From Bombyx mori (lineage: Eukaryota > Arthropoda > Insecta > Lepidoptera > Bombycidae), in assembly GCF_030269925.1 (NCBI RefSeq), contig NC_085107.1:9734001-9798000 (forward strand): 64,000 nt of DNA, written 5' to 3'. A program made the position numbers and the translations under genes. The first letter of the stretch is position 1; each line of letters opens with the position of its first letter. Below, in pieces: positions 11,960-25,253 of this stretch. The notes under the pieces were generated by a model, which worked only from the letters and a program-made list of their open reading frames with translations, ran no database searches and was not told the origin of the DNA.

Positions 11960-13488
11960 AAGGTATGCATCGTACGATTCTGTAGAATGATTCCTTTGAT
12001 ATATTTGACTGATGAAGCTAGTCAACTACTAATTTAATCTATAAATCTTTTCCTCTCTTAATGATAACGCTTCGAACTATCTGCATTTCTCTTTATAAAT
12101 AAATACCTCTCTGGCTTAAACATAATTGTTTAATATTCCTTCCAAATGTGACGATGACACATAATATTCACAACTTACAATTCCTATGAGTATATTTAAA
12201 TTCGTTTCGTTACTTAAACTTTCATAGTTAGAAATTTCTATGTTCCCTACACTCCCATCTATGCTAAAAATTTCGTCACAGTCAATGAAAATATCGGTAC
12301 ATTAAAAAGACACTTCATAAGATTCTTTAAGTCCCCGTCCCCGCTCTCGACGTTAACAGGCAATGAATCTGATTGTTTTCGACCTCGTACGATCTGTACC
12401 TTACGGATATTCTAATTGTCTAAAAATATCCTCTCAATTGAACTATAGCGTGTACATATTTGTATGTATATAACTCTACATCTAACGCTTTACCCTGATT
12501 TTTGTGTAGATTTTTGTTCTTTCCTCGTTGGTGTTGTAACTACCTTTTTAAAATATTTATAATTACAAAATCAAAAACACAATTGAAATTTTAAATCGTG
12601 TACCTTCATCTTTACCGTCAAGAATTATATATGTACCTGGTAGAACTGTTTTAAATGAAAAATATTAATCAATGTTTACACTAGTGATACTTTGTCAAAA
12701 TAGAAACTTAAATAATTATTATATAAATGTTGTCGAAAGTAAAATATGAGTCTTAGACTCTTCATATTGTTATATTTTTAAATGAAAAGTTTAACTTACT
12801 AGCATTAAATGTCGAATTGAATTCCCAGTACCTGCAATAAATTAAAAAGCACGCTATTTTAATATAAAATATTTAAATTTATTAATATTTACTAGAGAAA
12901 AAGATGCAAATGAATGTCTAGATTGAAATCAATAACTGAATTGAAATATTTGTGCTGCATAATGGAAATGAATTAGAAATATTTTTTCACTTGTATGAGC
13001 ACAGCTAATTGTGATATTTATAAGTATGTTTAAGCCAGAAATTGTAATGTTATAAAACTAGTGTTTATTCATCAAAAAATCGAAATAAAATATTATAAAG
13101 TTCTTGTGTTTAATTCTGATTTGAAATTCCACACTATGAATGCAGTCGTGCAGACACAACTGAGTCAACCAGATAAAATTTAGAACGTTTAAATGACGTG
13201 TGGCCGCTGTGTGTGTGGTACCTGCCCACACGAACGTAGCATTTGTATTCTCTTTGCCCACACAGTAAACTAGACTACCGACGACATGCGAATGACACCG
13301 GTAACTATTCAATTAGCAAGCCTCATCCCTCCAATGGATCTGGTCCGAGATCCCTCCAAGGATAAGAATAGCAACGATCCAGCTGCAAGTTCCGTTCGGT
13401 AAATGACTATTGTGTAGCGAGATGGAGTTTAAGTGCCACAGCGGACGGACGCGCGATCTCGTTCAGAGCTCATCACTCGAACTGCATC

Positions 13489-16400
13489 ATGACGATAGTA
13501 TACTTCGACTGGCTAGACTACGTAGTATTTGGCGCTATGTTGCTCTTATCGTCCTTAATCGGCGTGTACTTCGCGTTTTTCGCGAGTAAGAAGCAAAACA
13601 CTACTTCCGAATATTTGATGGGCGGGAAGACAATGGGAATGTTTCCTATTTCAATGTCGCTTATAGCCAGGTACATGCTTTTAATTACGTTTTAATTGGA
13701 TCTTCATTTTCCGTGTTGTTTTCATTTTGCACATTTTCTAGTTACATTTCGGGTATATCACTACTCGGCTTACCTGCTGAGATGTACACGTATGGTACAC
13801 AATTGTGGACAATAGTTTTGTCCGAGTGGGCAGTATCGCTCACAATTGCAATAATTTACTTGCCAGTATTCTACAATTTACAAATCACATCAACCTATGA
13901 GGTAATTAATTATAAACGCTATTTCAACAACAAAATATAACTTAACTACTATTCAAAATATAACTATAAATATTCTCTCTTTCAGTATCTAAGACTAAGG
14001 TTCAATCAAAAGGTCCGCTTGTTAGGATCAGTCATTTTTATAATCAAAATGTTGCTTTATATACCAATTGTAATTTACGTTCCTGCTCTGGCGTTCAGTC
14101 AAGGTATTATTAAACATAATGGACCTGATTCATGATTTTCTCGTTACGACCAAATAATAACTTATTTGCTTGTTTGTTTCTTCCATTTGTTTCAGTAACC
14201 GGTGTAAACCTTCACTTGATAACACCAATTGTTTGCATTGTCTGTATATTTTACACAACTCTTGTAAGTTCTTATATTACTTATCTGAATGTATATAATA
14301 TATTTTTTTATAAGTGATCAGTCATTTTGCACGGAAATGAAACATTTGCTCATAATTATTGAGGGCAATTTAGATTAACTAATAATCTTTAAGCACTTTC
14401 ATAGGGTGGAATAAAGGCAGTTGTATGGACTGATACGCTACAAACGGTTCTGATGTATTTCGGAGTCGTTTTTGTCCTAGTTTATGGAACTTGGCGACTT
14501 GGAGGCATTGGAAATGTAATAGACCTGAACAAAAAAGGAGATCGTCTTGAGTTTTTTAAGTATGAAATAATAAAGTATTTACAGTGATAATACGTGTAAT
14601 GTTTTTAATTGCATTGTAATAGTATTTCAATTTCAGCATGGACCTTGATCCTACTATTCGACATACATTTTGGTCGACAGTTTTTGGAAATTATTTTAGT
14701 TGGCTAGCATCCTGTTCTGTTAACCAAGCCATGGTGCAGAGATGTCTTGCATTGTCTTCTTTAAAAAGAGCCCGAATGTGAGTTGTCTGAATGATTATGC
14801 TCACGATTTCCATTGATCAAGCAATTTTTAATCATTTATGTGTTCTTTTATTCCTTAACAGAACCATATTTATTATGGCCGCTGGGATTTTCATCATAGT
14901 TTCGTTGTGTTGCTATACAGGATTAGTTATTTATGCAACTTTTTATAATTGCGATCCTCTAACTATTGGAGCTATAAGGAAAAGTGATCAGTTGTTACCA
15001 TATTTTGTTATGACCATAACAGGATCGATTCCGGCCTTACCTGGTATATTCATGAGTGGAGTGTTCAGTGCCGCGTTAAGGTAAAATATATATCTCAAAA
15101 ACACAATTGCTTAATAGCGATTTTTGTAATGAATATCGTTGATTTTTTTAGTTCTATGTCGACCGGCTTAAATTCAATGTGTGGAGTTATTTTCGAGGAT
15201 CTAATAAGGCCAGCTTACAACAAGCCCATAACTGAGAAAAACGCCAGTTTTATCATGAAAATTATAGTCGTAGCAATTGGTAGGTACGTTTTTTTTTCTG
15301 CTTAGGATAGGCAGCTAAACTTTCGATCCAGCAAGAGCGGTAAACCAAGCCCATAGATAGACATCTCAATATGGCTGTAACTTACCTCACTTGCCAGACA
15401 TGATATCAAACGTTGCATAACTACTTCCGTATCTTTCAAGCTGGAACGAATATCTGATTCGTGGCAGATATATTACTGCTCATTCTTCGGAGAATATGTT
15501 GTTCATATTTTACGACCGGAAATAGATAGGCTGATGCTATACAAAGCCAATACTTAACAGCGGTAGGCAGCGGCTTGGCTCTGCCCCCGGCATTAATGAA
15601 GCCCATGGGCGACGGTAACCACTCACCATCAAGTGGGCCGTATGCTCGTCTGCCTACGGGCAATAAAAAAAACAAGCCAACGAAAAGCAAACTAAAATTT
15701 GAAATTAATTAAACAGACGAGGATTACAATTATTTGACTGACTTTTTAATTTGTAGGGGCAACTTGCGTGGCATTGGTTTTTTTAGTAGAACACATGGGT
15801 GCACTTATTCAAGCAGGAAAAAGTTTGGCTGGTATAACGGCCGGTAGTCTTTTAGGTTTATTCTCGATGGGATTATTTTTACCATGGATTAATGCTACGG
15901 TAGGTATATGATTTTATGGGCCCATTATCTAGTAAGTTGTAATTAGTTTCTAAATTTACCAGCAAAAACCGTTCTCCTCTTCTGTATTAATCGCTAAATA
16001 TCTGCAAAATACCCATTTATTACAACTAACTATTGGACGCAATCTGTCAGGCGTTGGTGAAGTCCCAATAAAAACGGGTAAAAGTTTTAACAGTTGTTGC
16101 CCTGTATGATCTAAGGACTCTTTGAAGAAACTTAACATCGCACGGACCATCTTATAGCTCCTATGATGTTGAGAAAATTTGTTTTTTTTTTAATTATTGC
16201 TTGTACATTTCTACTGTTTTATTGTTAAAATTAAAATTAGCGTTATTTACAAACAAATACATTTTTTTAAATATTTCAGGGTGCACTAGCAGGTGGTATA
16301 TCATCTACATTGTTGGTTGGATGGATATCACTTGGTACTCAAGCTGCTATTATGCGGGGCGAGATAATTATTTTACCAAAAGCTGTGTCTGTCGATGGCT

Positions 16401-18814
16401 GCGAGGGTAACTTTACGGTACCAAAGGAACCTTCAATGTCAACTGAAACGGAATTTGACAGGTTGCTAGCACTCCTATGTTAGCACTTTACCATAGGGTT
16501 TGAATCTGTTCGCTACACGATCACAATAAATCCAAAGACATATATCACGCATTGTGACCCCAAATTAACCGCAAGACTCATGTAGTTTACAATTACTACT
16601 AATTTGGAAACAATCACTGTACATAACTTATCTTTAGCTTTATGTTAAGTTTTAACAAAAAATAAGGGTACTGTCAATTAGTACATGCAAATTGCGGGCT
16701 CCGAGTGAACAAACACTATTTTTCCCTATTTAATGCATGAAAATTTTCCATGGATCAATTTTTACTCTTTGTCAGTAAGCTGTTGAACAACTAATACATT
16801 ATACTCGATAAAATAAGTAAGGGCCATCTTATTCTGTGCTCTTGTAACTACTCAATACTCTCCATTGCCTATTCTAATTTAAATACAGTTAGAATTTCTT
16901 TGTAAATATTTGTTTTTAAGTCTTTTCGAATTCTTTCAATATCCTCAATAGATATATCGGAATTTTTAGCAGATTTATTTAAAAAAAAAACCACTGTTAC
17001 TGAACTTCTGCTCAAAAACTGACAGGTTTCCACTTACATTTGTCATTGTTCTATATCTAATAACAGAAGATTGCTTATAAACAGGTCAGGAACATTCTTC
17101 CCGTACAGACTGAGCTACTTGTATTACACATTCATCGGCATGATAGTTTGCGTGTTGGTTGGAGCTCTCGTCTCGTATTTTACACGGCTAAACGATCCCA
17201 CAATGGTAAGATTGGGATTACTGTTTCCTTTTGAATAAATCATCGTTGGTTTTGAAGATTGAATCATGGGGCAGAGCGAGACCCGTTGTTGATTGACTAT
17301 AATTCAATTCAGTGATTCACTCCTTACGTGGCCTATTTTATGTGTAATTGTGTCCTTGCGTGATAAGTTACGGCTTCGAGCCTGCAACCGGTAGTTTTCG
17401 AAGGATAATCTAATCTTAAAGGTGGAAGGGCGTATTACAGACCCACACCATTTTGCTTATTTTTGCTGCGTAGAAGTCAGTTCTGGTTTGAAGGATCGTA
17501 CAGTACAATACAATTGAGATCTCGACCTCTTTTCTCAAGGTGGTATCATCTGCCAACGGCCGCTGAAGTTGTTTTCTGTTTTGTAGCATACAACATCCAT
17601 TATGCTATGCAATTAGGACTAGGCTGCATTTCCCAAAGTGGGTTGCGATGTAAAGCGTTGTTTTTTTTTTAAATATCAACATAGCTCCTATGAGTTACGC
17701 GGCCATGTTATATTTTCTTCCACTCTTAACACAAAACATCTCAAATATACTAGCATTGGATTGCTTAGATGGGTGGACGAGCCCAAAGCCCACCTGATGT
17801 TAAGTGGTTACTGGAGCCCACAGACATCCACAACGTAAACGCGCCACCCACCTTGAGATACACGTTCCGAGGTCTCAGCATAGCTACAACGGCTACCCCA
17901 CCCTTCGAACCGAAACGCATCACTGCTTCACGGCGGAAATAGGCGGAGTGGAGGCACCCACCCGTGCGGACCAAGAGGTCCTACCACCAGTGTTTACGCA
18001 AATTATAATTTTGCGGGTTTGATTTTTATTACACGATGTTATTCCTTCACGTACGTATTTCATTAGAAAAATTGGTACCCGCCTGCGGGATTCGAGCACC
18101 GGTGCATCGCTTCAACACGAATGCACCGGACGTTTTATCCTTTAGGCCACGACGAATTCAATTTAACCAATATTATATTATATTTAAATGTAGAAGATCC
18201 GTTATCGCTGTTAATATTCTGCAAGTGTATTATTATATTTGACAGATCCATCGTGACCTACTGACTCCAGTAATCCATCGTTGGCTTCCACCTCAAAGTG
18301 TCCATTGTCGCAGACCACGACTCACTCAACATGAGATTGAACTACACGCAAGAGAATTGGATGAACTGCGAGCTCATTCCCCTTATAATGTGCGTTTTTA
18401 ATTCTTTCTAATGCACCAAAATCCATTTATAAATTGTAAATCAAAACGATATTGAATGTTTCCACTTTAAGCAAGTGTATCTTAATCTTACATTTTGCAA
18501 TCTTAAATCACTACATCACTCTTAAATCACTAAATCACTACACAATCCCAAAAAAAGACATCTAAAAAATATAATATAATTTACTTAACTTTAGCCATAA
18601 AATGGAAGCCTGCCATCAGAGCAATTGCTTAGTTACTAAATTATGACGCTAAAATTAATACTAACATAATAATATGTATGCTCCTGAGTTTTTTTTATGT
18701 TTTATGTGTTATTGTTGATTTGTTTTACGACTTTTAACTTTTTTTTATGTTTTATTACAGAAATTTAACAGTAGCCCAGAGTTCTCGCCGAGGAGAAATA
18801 ACAATAATTATTAG
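13489..18814 (+). CDS. SLC5-family sodium/solute symporter (SMCT/SMVT-like)
   Basis: Plasma-membrane Na+-coupled transporter; insect relatives are annotated as monocarboxylate or multivitamin carriers, so the substrate is open. Model: join(13489..13670, 13742..13901, 13986..14103, 14196..14263, 14405..14559, 14637..14777, 14862..15080, 15152..15279, 15757..15899, 16280..16461, 17085..17205, 18246..18389, 18761..18814), 604 aa, with every junction GT-AG and in phase. The product starts with an '[15 protein letters not shown]' helix, then '[14 protein letters not shown]', the family '[14 protein letters not shown]', '[10 protein letters not shown]', '[10 protein letters not shown]' and '[13 protein letters not shown]'. 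About 13 hydrophobic segments are visible, and the cytoplasmic tail ends in an Asn-rich 'RRNNNNY'. Length matches the usual 580-640 aa. Bm1-type and family-C SINEs sit in the introns. Confidence 0.9.
15555..15671 (+). mobile_element. Family-C SINE ('ggtaggcagcggcttggctc' type)
   Basis: Copy of a second short repeat family, with 'ggtaggcagcggcttggctc' and an A-rich tail after 'gggcaataaaaaa'. Other copies lie at 28535-28640 and 56797-56916, with a diverged inverted copy at 47205-47285. The 3' 45 bases resemble the end of the Bm1-type SINE. It lies in intron 8 of the symporter gene. Confidence 0.75.
17755..18155 (-). mobile_element. Near full-length Bm1-type SINE with tRNA-like head
   Basis: Read on the minus strand, it starts with a tRNA-like head (A-box-like 'tggcctaaaggat', B-box-like 'ggtgctcgaatcccgc') and continues through the body to 'cacccatctaagcaa'. 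Both Pol III boxes mark a tRNA-derived SINE. It lies in intron 11 of the symporter gene, ending about 90 bp before the next exon. Frames within it (17804-18022, 17765-17974) are not genes. Confidence 0.85.
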
Positions 18815-18924
18815 TAATAATTTTCAAATGAAACATACCTTAATCATATAATATAAAAATATAGAATATTTACGTATTATTTAACTATTATTATTTATGT
18901 ACGCAATTTTTTTTTTTTTTTTCA

Positions 18925-18930
18925 AATAAA
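18925..18930 (+). promoter_or_regulatory. Candidate poly(A) signal of the symporter gene
   Basis: AATAAA about 110 bases past the stop at 18814, directly after a long T-run and before a T-rich stretch. Spacing fits a short 3' UTR. Confidence 0.5.
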
Positions 18931-19426
18931 TGTTCAAATCTAGAAAATGTTACTTTTATTTATTCTGAAGACTTAAATTTCAAATGTGAGTGATCTAAGA
19001 TTTTTTGAGAAAATCCGTTCACTCACCACCGGAACATGCAAGCCGTCCCCACAATCTTTTTATTTACCTTGCATGCTATTTGGTGGTATGCGGCTACCAC
19101 AGATCATTGCAATGCCAATTAGTTGCCTACCGAAAAGGACTATTTTTCGTTTGAGTAAGGACCCCTGCGATCATTTATACGTAGATCGTTTTTATTAGGT
19201 GATCCGAAAAGATGAACTTCATTTCACAGTACAATCTCATACTTAGTAATAGATTCAATAAAAATACCAGAATTGTAGTGGTCCCTCGTGATAATGTAAG
19301 GTACATAATTTAAGTAAAAAAAGACTTACGCTGTGTACCATCCAAAGCACAATCATACTTACAAATATTTTATGTAGTGTACTATAGGCGTTTTATCTTC
19401 TTAGATAAGGCTATGAGCACTATTGG

Positions 19427-19676
19427 TGCTATTGGTGGTAGGACCTCTTGGGAGTCCGCGCGGGTGGATACCACCACCCTGCCTATTTCTACCGTGAAGT
19501 AGTAATGCGTTTCGGTTTGAAGGGTGGGGCAGCCGTTGTAACTATACTTGAGGCCTTAGAACTTATATCTCAAGGTGGGTGGTGCATTTGCGTGATGTCT
19601 ATAGGCTCCAGTAACCACTTTACACCAGGTGGGCTGTGAGCTCGTCCACACATATAAGCAAGAAATTAAAACAAAA
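19427..19676 (+). mobile_element. Bm1-type SINE, body and 3' tail
   Basis: Copy running from 'ttggtggtaggacctcttgg' to 'acatataagcaagaaatt'. The centre 'taatgcgtttcggtttgaag' is exact. The 63-codon frame in it is not a gene. Confidence 0.85.
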
Positions 19677-20583
19677 AAACTTAGAAGATAGAGAATAAGA
19701 GACATGTATACTAGGAAGAAGGGAAGAGCCAAATGAAGAATTTGATGAATAAATTAATGACTTCGTTTGGTAAGATATATTTAACTAATAATCAAATAAC
19801 ATTATATCGTAAATTAACACATTTTTGTATTTACATTAAACTGCCGCTATTATTAAACAGAAAAACACTTCACAAATAAAGATCAGGACATCAGTACCAA
19901 AATGACAAAAAATGTCCTTTTTCAGAAATATAATAATTTGAAAATTTTGATATCGAACAATATTTGTTCGTTTGGTTCTAACGTCGAAAATTTACAATTA
20001 ATATTAGGTTTCATTGAAGCGACAATATTTAATAATACTGTATATTTGTAAATAACAACAACCATGATATTATTGTACTTGAGCCAGGGCACTTTTCAGA
20101 AGTATCCAAGCTGTCATAGAATTTACTAGTGAAATAAGTAATGGAAAATGATGATTCTATTACTTTATTTATCGAGAATATATTCGGAATTGTACGTTTT
20201 ATTTATTTTAAACTTACAATTAAAACTTCACAGCTCATTAAATCTAACAAAAAATTAAAGATTCAAATTGAGACTCGTAAAGTTAAGAAAAGTTATCTAA
20301 AGATAAATTAGCTTCACCAAACATAAATTATCCAGAACTTCTCACATTGTCCCTTAATTTATTAAATAAAAGTGCAATAAGTTAACTAATTTCTAGCGAA
20401 CTTCGTTAAATTACACGAACTTACTTTAATTTTAGATTAAACAATACGTAATTAATTATAAAGAAACATGTTTAATGATAACATTCAAGAAACACATTCA
20501 GAACATTCAACGCACTTCAATATGTAACAATTTATAAGAGGTGATTGTACTTGTTTATGATGTATTATTAACAGTACACTAAC

Positions 20584-23500
20584 TTAAGATTTCATATCCG
20601 CTCTTTTGCAAGTACGCACATTAACAGGGAAGAAAACATTAAGTTCGATTAGTGTTGCGAGAATTAAAAACATGGCGTACATAGCGAGACACGCCCGCCC
20701 CACTGCAGCATCTAACTTGAATTTGTTGAACCAAAATGTCAAATATAATAGTAGTAGCGTCGATAGCAGTGATATTGCAGAATATTCCAATCCCATTGAA
20801 TTAATTTTAACCTGTTAAAATCAAAAAGAACAATAAGTATTATAAACTGTAACGATCACAATGAAAAACTTATTAAATTTCGCAGAGCAAGTCTAAAGGC
20901 AAACAAAGAATCGCAAAGTCATACATTCGCAAGGTATGGAAAAGTACACAAGGAATTCGCATACAGAAAAATAAGTTATAAAACAAAATCTGACCCAATA
21001 ATGTCCTGGCTCGGCTGGAGTTAGCGATGCTTTTATAAGCCACGGTAAGCCAAGGCAAAGTAAAATATCAAATGTATTCGATCCTATTGAGTTACTGATT
21101 CCCATCGAACCATGCCCTGTCAAAAAACAATCAATTTTAGTTATCTTTTCTAAAACCCTTAGTTGTAGCTTGGTTTCTTGTAAATACTACCTTGCTTAGC
21201 TACTATAACGCTGGAAACAGCTTCGGGAACTGAAGTGCCAGCAGCAAGAAAAGTAATACCCATAACTGAATCTGGGATCATCAGCGTATCACCTAAAAAT
21301 ATACATGTTTAAAATATTCATTCAATATATGTAAATTTTTAACTTAAATGGCTTATTTTTTCTTACCTATTATTGTTATCATCCATGCAACTATATAAGA
21401 CAGTGAACCGATCCAAACAATACACATAATGAAAGTAAGCGGAAACCAGTTTTTAAATCGTGGTTTCTCACAATCTGGAATTGTAAACAGGAACACCAAG
21501 TGAATGGGCCATGTTACAATTTTGGTTATCTGAAAGGAAAATAATTAAGCTTTATAAAAATTGGAATAAAATATTATTTGTGAAATATAGAAATCAAAAT
21601 TAAAATACCTTAGCTAGGCAACTCTTGTTGCTAGGCCATTTCCACAATGAGTTCTCGGATCCATCTTCAACATCTTTATTATCTTCTGCAGTTGGCTGAT
21701 ATAAGTTTTCCTCTGGGCTAGCGATTTCCATTTCATTAGGCTTAGAATCCATGTCAATATTTACATTTTTATCTTTTCCTTCTTCACTGGCGGAAACTTT
21801 ATCCGAAACATCGACACTTTCTAAAATCTTTTCTTTCGCATCTTGACGAAGGGGTGATGTTTTAATATTACCGTTATGTTGATGGCGTTGTTCTATAGGT
21901 ACATCTATTTTTAGTATATGGGTCGATAACTTTAAATCTTTACCTGAAAATTCATAGATTAATATCGTTTTTATAAGTGTGTAATGATTATTTCACTATA
22001 CTTCTCATGTTTTATCTAACTTATGAGATAATAAAATAAAGCTATGTGAGGTTTAAAAGAATCGTGTGAAATATCGAAACATCCAAACTAAATTTATCTA
22101 TTCTAATGTGGCATAAAAATAAGTAATTAACGTATATTTACCATTTTCTGCATCTTGTTTCTCTTCATTATCTTTGAACATGTTTGATACCCATTTCCAG
22201 CTCCCTGTGAAATTTAAAACATTCATCTATTCCGATCCTTATTAGTAATATTGTTGTGTATACTAAAAGTCTTCGTCACTATTTTTTACCTTTAGCAAGG
22301 AAGATACGTAACGTCAATTAATAAATAACCTTTATTTCCGAAACTCACCTTTCGCAAAATTCTGTATAGGCTTGTCATAATACATTATGCAAATGTAAAC
22401 CCCGTACAATGAAACTAGAAGAAATGCTTCATACCACTGAACATACTCATCGTGTATAATACAAATAAGTATTGAAACTGTAATCCCATAAGCCAGACAA
22501 TCTCTAGTAAGAGGCCACCAGTCCAAAGGAACAACCTGAAAAGTTAAAAAATTAGAAAACTTTAAATTCTCAACTACCAATCATATTTTAGCTAGGTACT
22601 ATTTTAATAAATTAAAACCATTGTTTTGCCTCATCCAAAGTATCGCCGAACAATTTGCCTCATATCTTGTACAAGAATACATCATGAATCAATTATAAAT
22701 TTTTCTATGTTCAGCGAACTTAAATTTCAAAATGGATGACATTAGAATCGTTGCTATGACTTCATGCATATATTTTAATGGGTATCATAAAATATTATAA
22801 AATAAAAAACAATACGACTTTACACCCTTTAAAATTTTGTGAAACACTTTAAAGTAATCGTTCGTCCAATCCATCGTAGATAATAAACCGCTTGCGACAA
22901 AGTTCACAAGTCAATTAAACAATGACGAATACGTAAAAACCGCGCACAAACGCCTTTTGAATCGTGCCAAAAAGCGGACAACGTGCACTTAACGGACCAG
23001 TATTCGTGGCTAATACTGAATACACCCGAACGAACACTTTACATCCTGGTATTCGTGCGTATTGAGTTAATTCCGCGAGTATCTTAATGAGACATTACTA
23101 TTAATCCTTGTAATGCGGCATGTATGCGTATTGTAGGCAAGAGTTAAGGCCTCGTGATGATTTTTAACATATATGTAACTGTTTTACTAATGATCATATT
23201 TATTATTATTCTTATTTGTTTATTGCTTATATGGTTGGACCAGCTCACAGCCCACCTGGTGTTAAGTGGTTACTGGAGCCCATAGCCATCTACAACGTAA
23301 ATGCGCCACCCACCTTGAGATATAAGTTCTAAGGTCTCAAGTATAGCTACTAATACTAATGACTTTTATTAAAAACCTGAAAATAAAATTGATCTTCGAA
23401 GGACATCAGAAATACAAACCATTCCCGCACCAATACCACAACAAGCCGCCACAGCTAATATATTGAAGACAGCCGAACCCACTATGGTCCCCACTCCGAT

Positions 23501-24539
23501 ATCACCCTCCGTAATGAAGGTACCTATGACGTTCACGAATAATTCTGGTGCAGAAGTAGCTGCGGCCATGAAAGTCGCTCCAGCCACATCGTTTGTCATG
23601 TTAAGCGCTGAAACCAAATATTACAATTTAACGAAGGTATCTCATAGGGTTTATATAAGTAGTAATAAATTTACGAACAGTATTTTCATGCGTAATAACA
23701 ACGAATGTGTAAAAGTATAGAATTCGAAATTTCGTCCTCCACGCGTAAAACCAGCCAACCAACCACCACCATGAATTATTTTTGGATCACCAACAATACT
23801 TAATTCCGGATACAATAATTCTGGGCCAATAATATTGTGCCAGGAAATGAGGATTCCAAAACGGACAGGTTATACTCAGTGAACAATATTAGCATAGAAA
23901 GTAAAGAATCAATCGACAAAATATAATAGTTTTCTCGAATGTGACAAAGATATCTCCTGGTTGATTAACAATAGTTAAATCTTTGCGATGCATATGGAAA
24001 TTTGTTGAAATAAATATTAAGTATAAGTTGGCGTCCGTTCTATACTAAATTGACTTTTAACAGTTTTATTTTATCTAATATAATATGCTAAATTATTTGG
24101 ATTGACGAACCTATCCAGAAAATTTAAATTGAAGAACTCAAGGAATTCAGTTTCTCTTTTTTATTTTATTTCTTGGTTAAAAATAATACGATAGAGCTTT
24201 TTCGAATAGTAATCAATCATTCCAAATTCAAGTCAGCCAGCTAACTAGAAAGTATTTCACGCCATTTACACAGAGCTCCTGCATAACCCGACCGATGTTT
24301 TTTTTTTTTTTGTAAATTGCATTATTTTCAGTATACCATATTTTAAGTAAACGTACCATGACAAATTTTTTCAACAGCAGGTACAAAGTATTTGTCGCAA
24401 ACAACTGCAAGAGCTAAAAAAAGATAGATGGAGATGAGCGCGTGCAGTACGATAGCTCCGTGCTGTCGTTGCAGCTCCGTGAAGAGTCCAGCAGGGAAGT
24501 CATCGATAGCAGGCGGAGTGCAGTTCCGGATATAGCCAT
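20584..24539 (-). CDS. K+-dependent Na+/Ca2+ exchanger (NCKX, SLC24), paralogue A; 5' end missing
   Basis: Membrane antiporter exporting Ca2+ and K+ against Na+. Exons found (plus coordinates, read right to left): 24357..24539, 23420..23607, 22349..22535, 22142..22204, 21609..21943, 21367..21529, 21191..21292, 20995..21116, 20584..20811, all in phase, about 523 codons. Alpha-1 repeat: '[16 protein letters not shown]'. Alpha-2: '[12 protein letters not shown]' then '[20 protein letters not shown]'. Between them is a large acidic cytoplasmic loop (exons 22142-22204 and 21609-21943, rich in Glu, Asp and Lys). The 24357 exon starts in phase 1 with no ATG, so at least one upstream exon is missing; a weak candidate lies at 25175-25253. 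Exon phases match paralogue B at 34115-42906, transcribed in the opposite direction. Confidence 0.88.
23216..23352 (-). mobile_element. Truncated Bm1-type SINE
   Basis: Inverted copy of the SINE 3' third ('cagcccacctggtgttaagt' and 'gagatataagttctaaggtc') in an intron of exchanger A, ending about 70 bp short of the exon at 23420-23607. Confidence 0.8.
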
Positions 24540-25174
24540 CTGTAGATTGCAATAAATAAATAACGTAATTAATTTGTTAGTTATCCCATTACAGTTAACG
24601 CATCAGTCTTGAGGCAACCCAAATCCAGCCATATCAGATTTCCATTCTGATTTAAGCCCCCAAAGCTTACTAATGACTTTATTTTATGTATTCAATAATT
24701 TCCAAGGCTCTGGATTGTTTTCTTTTTTCATTTCTTTTATATTGTGTAAATGTTTTATTGCTTTGTTTCCCTCATACATTTATTCTAAAAGTTTCCATAG
24801 AAAGTGAAATGTATGGATGTACACTTTTCTTATTTACGCGGGTTGAATATAACCTCTTTATTATATTTCATCTAAGCCTATTAGAAAGGCATATCCAACC
24901 CTAAGCCAATGTTATATTTTATTACAACCGTGACGGTTTTAAGATTACTGAAATATGCAAATCGTAAAAACTAAAAAGCTAGTAAAAATCTAATTTGGGC
25001 TAATATTGCTCAATAGTCTCTTTATCATAATAGGACAGCATGTAGATAACAGGACAGATTGTGCCATTTAACCCTTGTGTCAACTATAATTGAATTACTA
25101 TTGATGCATTATTGATCATGTAATTGTAATAAGCGGCTGGCTACTAGGAGTATCTTGGTTTTAATAAGTCTTAC

Positions 25175-25253
25175 CAACATCATTCAGCACACTTAAAATA
25201 CAGCTTAGTTTATGTCTAAGAAGTGTGTAATTTGAAATATTCATCAGCATCAT
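25175..25253 (-). other. Weak candidate for the first coding exon of exchanger A
   Basis: On the minus strand an ATG at 25253 opens 26 codons plus one base, ending at a GTAAGA donor. Joining that phase-1 end to the exon at 24539 recreates Asp before 'GYIRNCTPP'. The short peptide ('LLRHKLSC' then a hydrophobic stretch) only loosely resembles the basic-then-hydrophobic start of exchanger B, so chance is quite possible. Confidence 0.2.

Larger units (their letters stand above)
10105..13488. other. Intergenic region after the K+ channel subunit gene
   Basis: AT-rich, with no coding region I can support. It holds the likely 3' UTR of the K+ channel subunit gene, with AATAAA at 10390-10395, a short (TAGG)n run near 11942, and at its right end presumably the promoter and 5' UTR of the symporter gene. 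The 80- and 84-codon minus-strand frames here show no family resemblance. Confidence 0.5.
18815..20583. other. Intergenic region between symporter and first exchanger gene
   Basis: The 3' UTR of the symporter gene followed by the convergent 3' side of the minus-strand exchanger gene. Apart from one SINE at 19427-19676, I see only AT-rich unique sequence. Confidence 0.6.
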
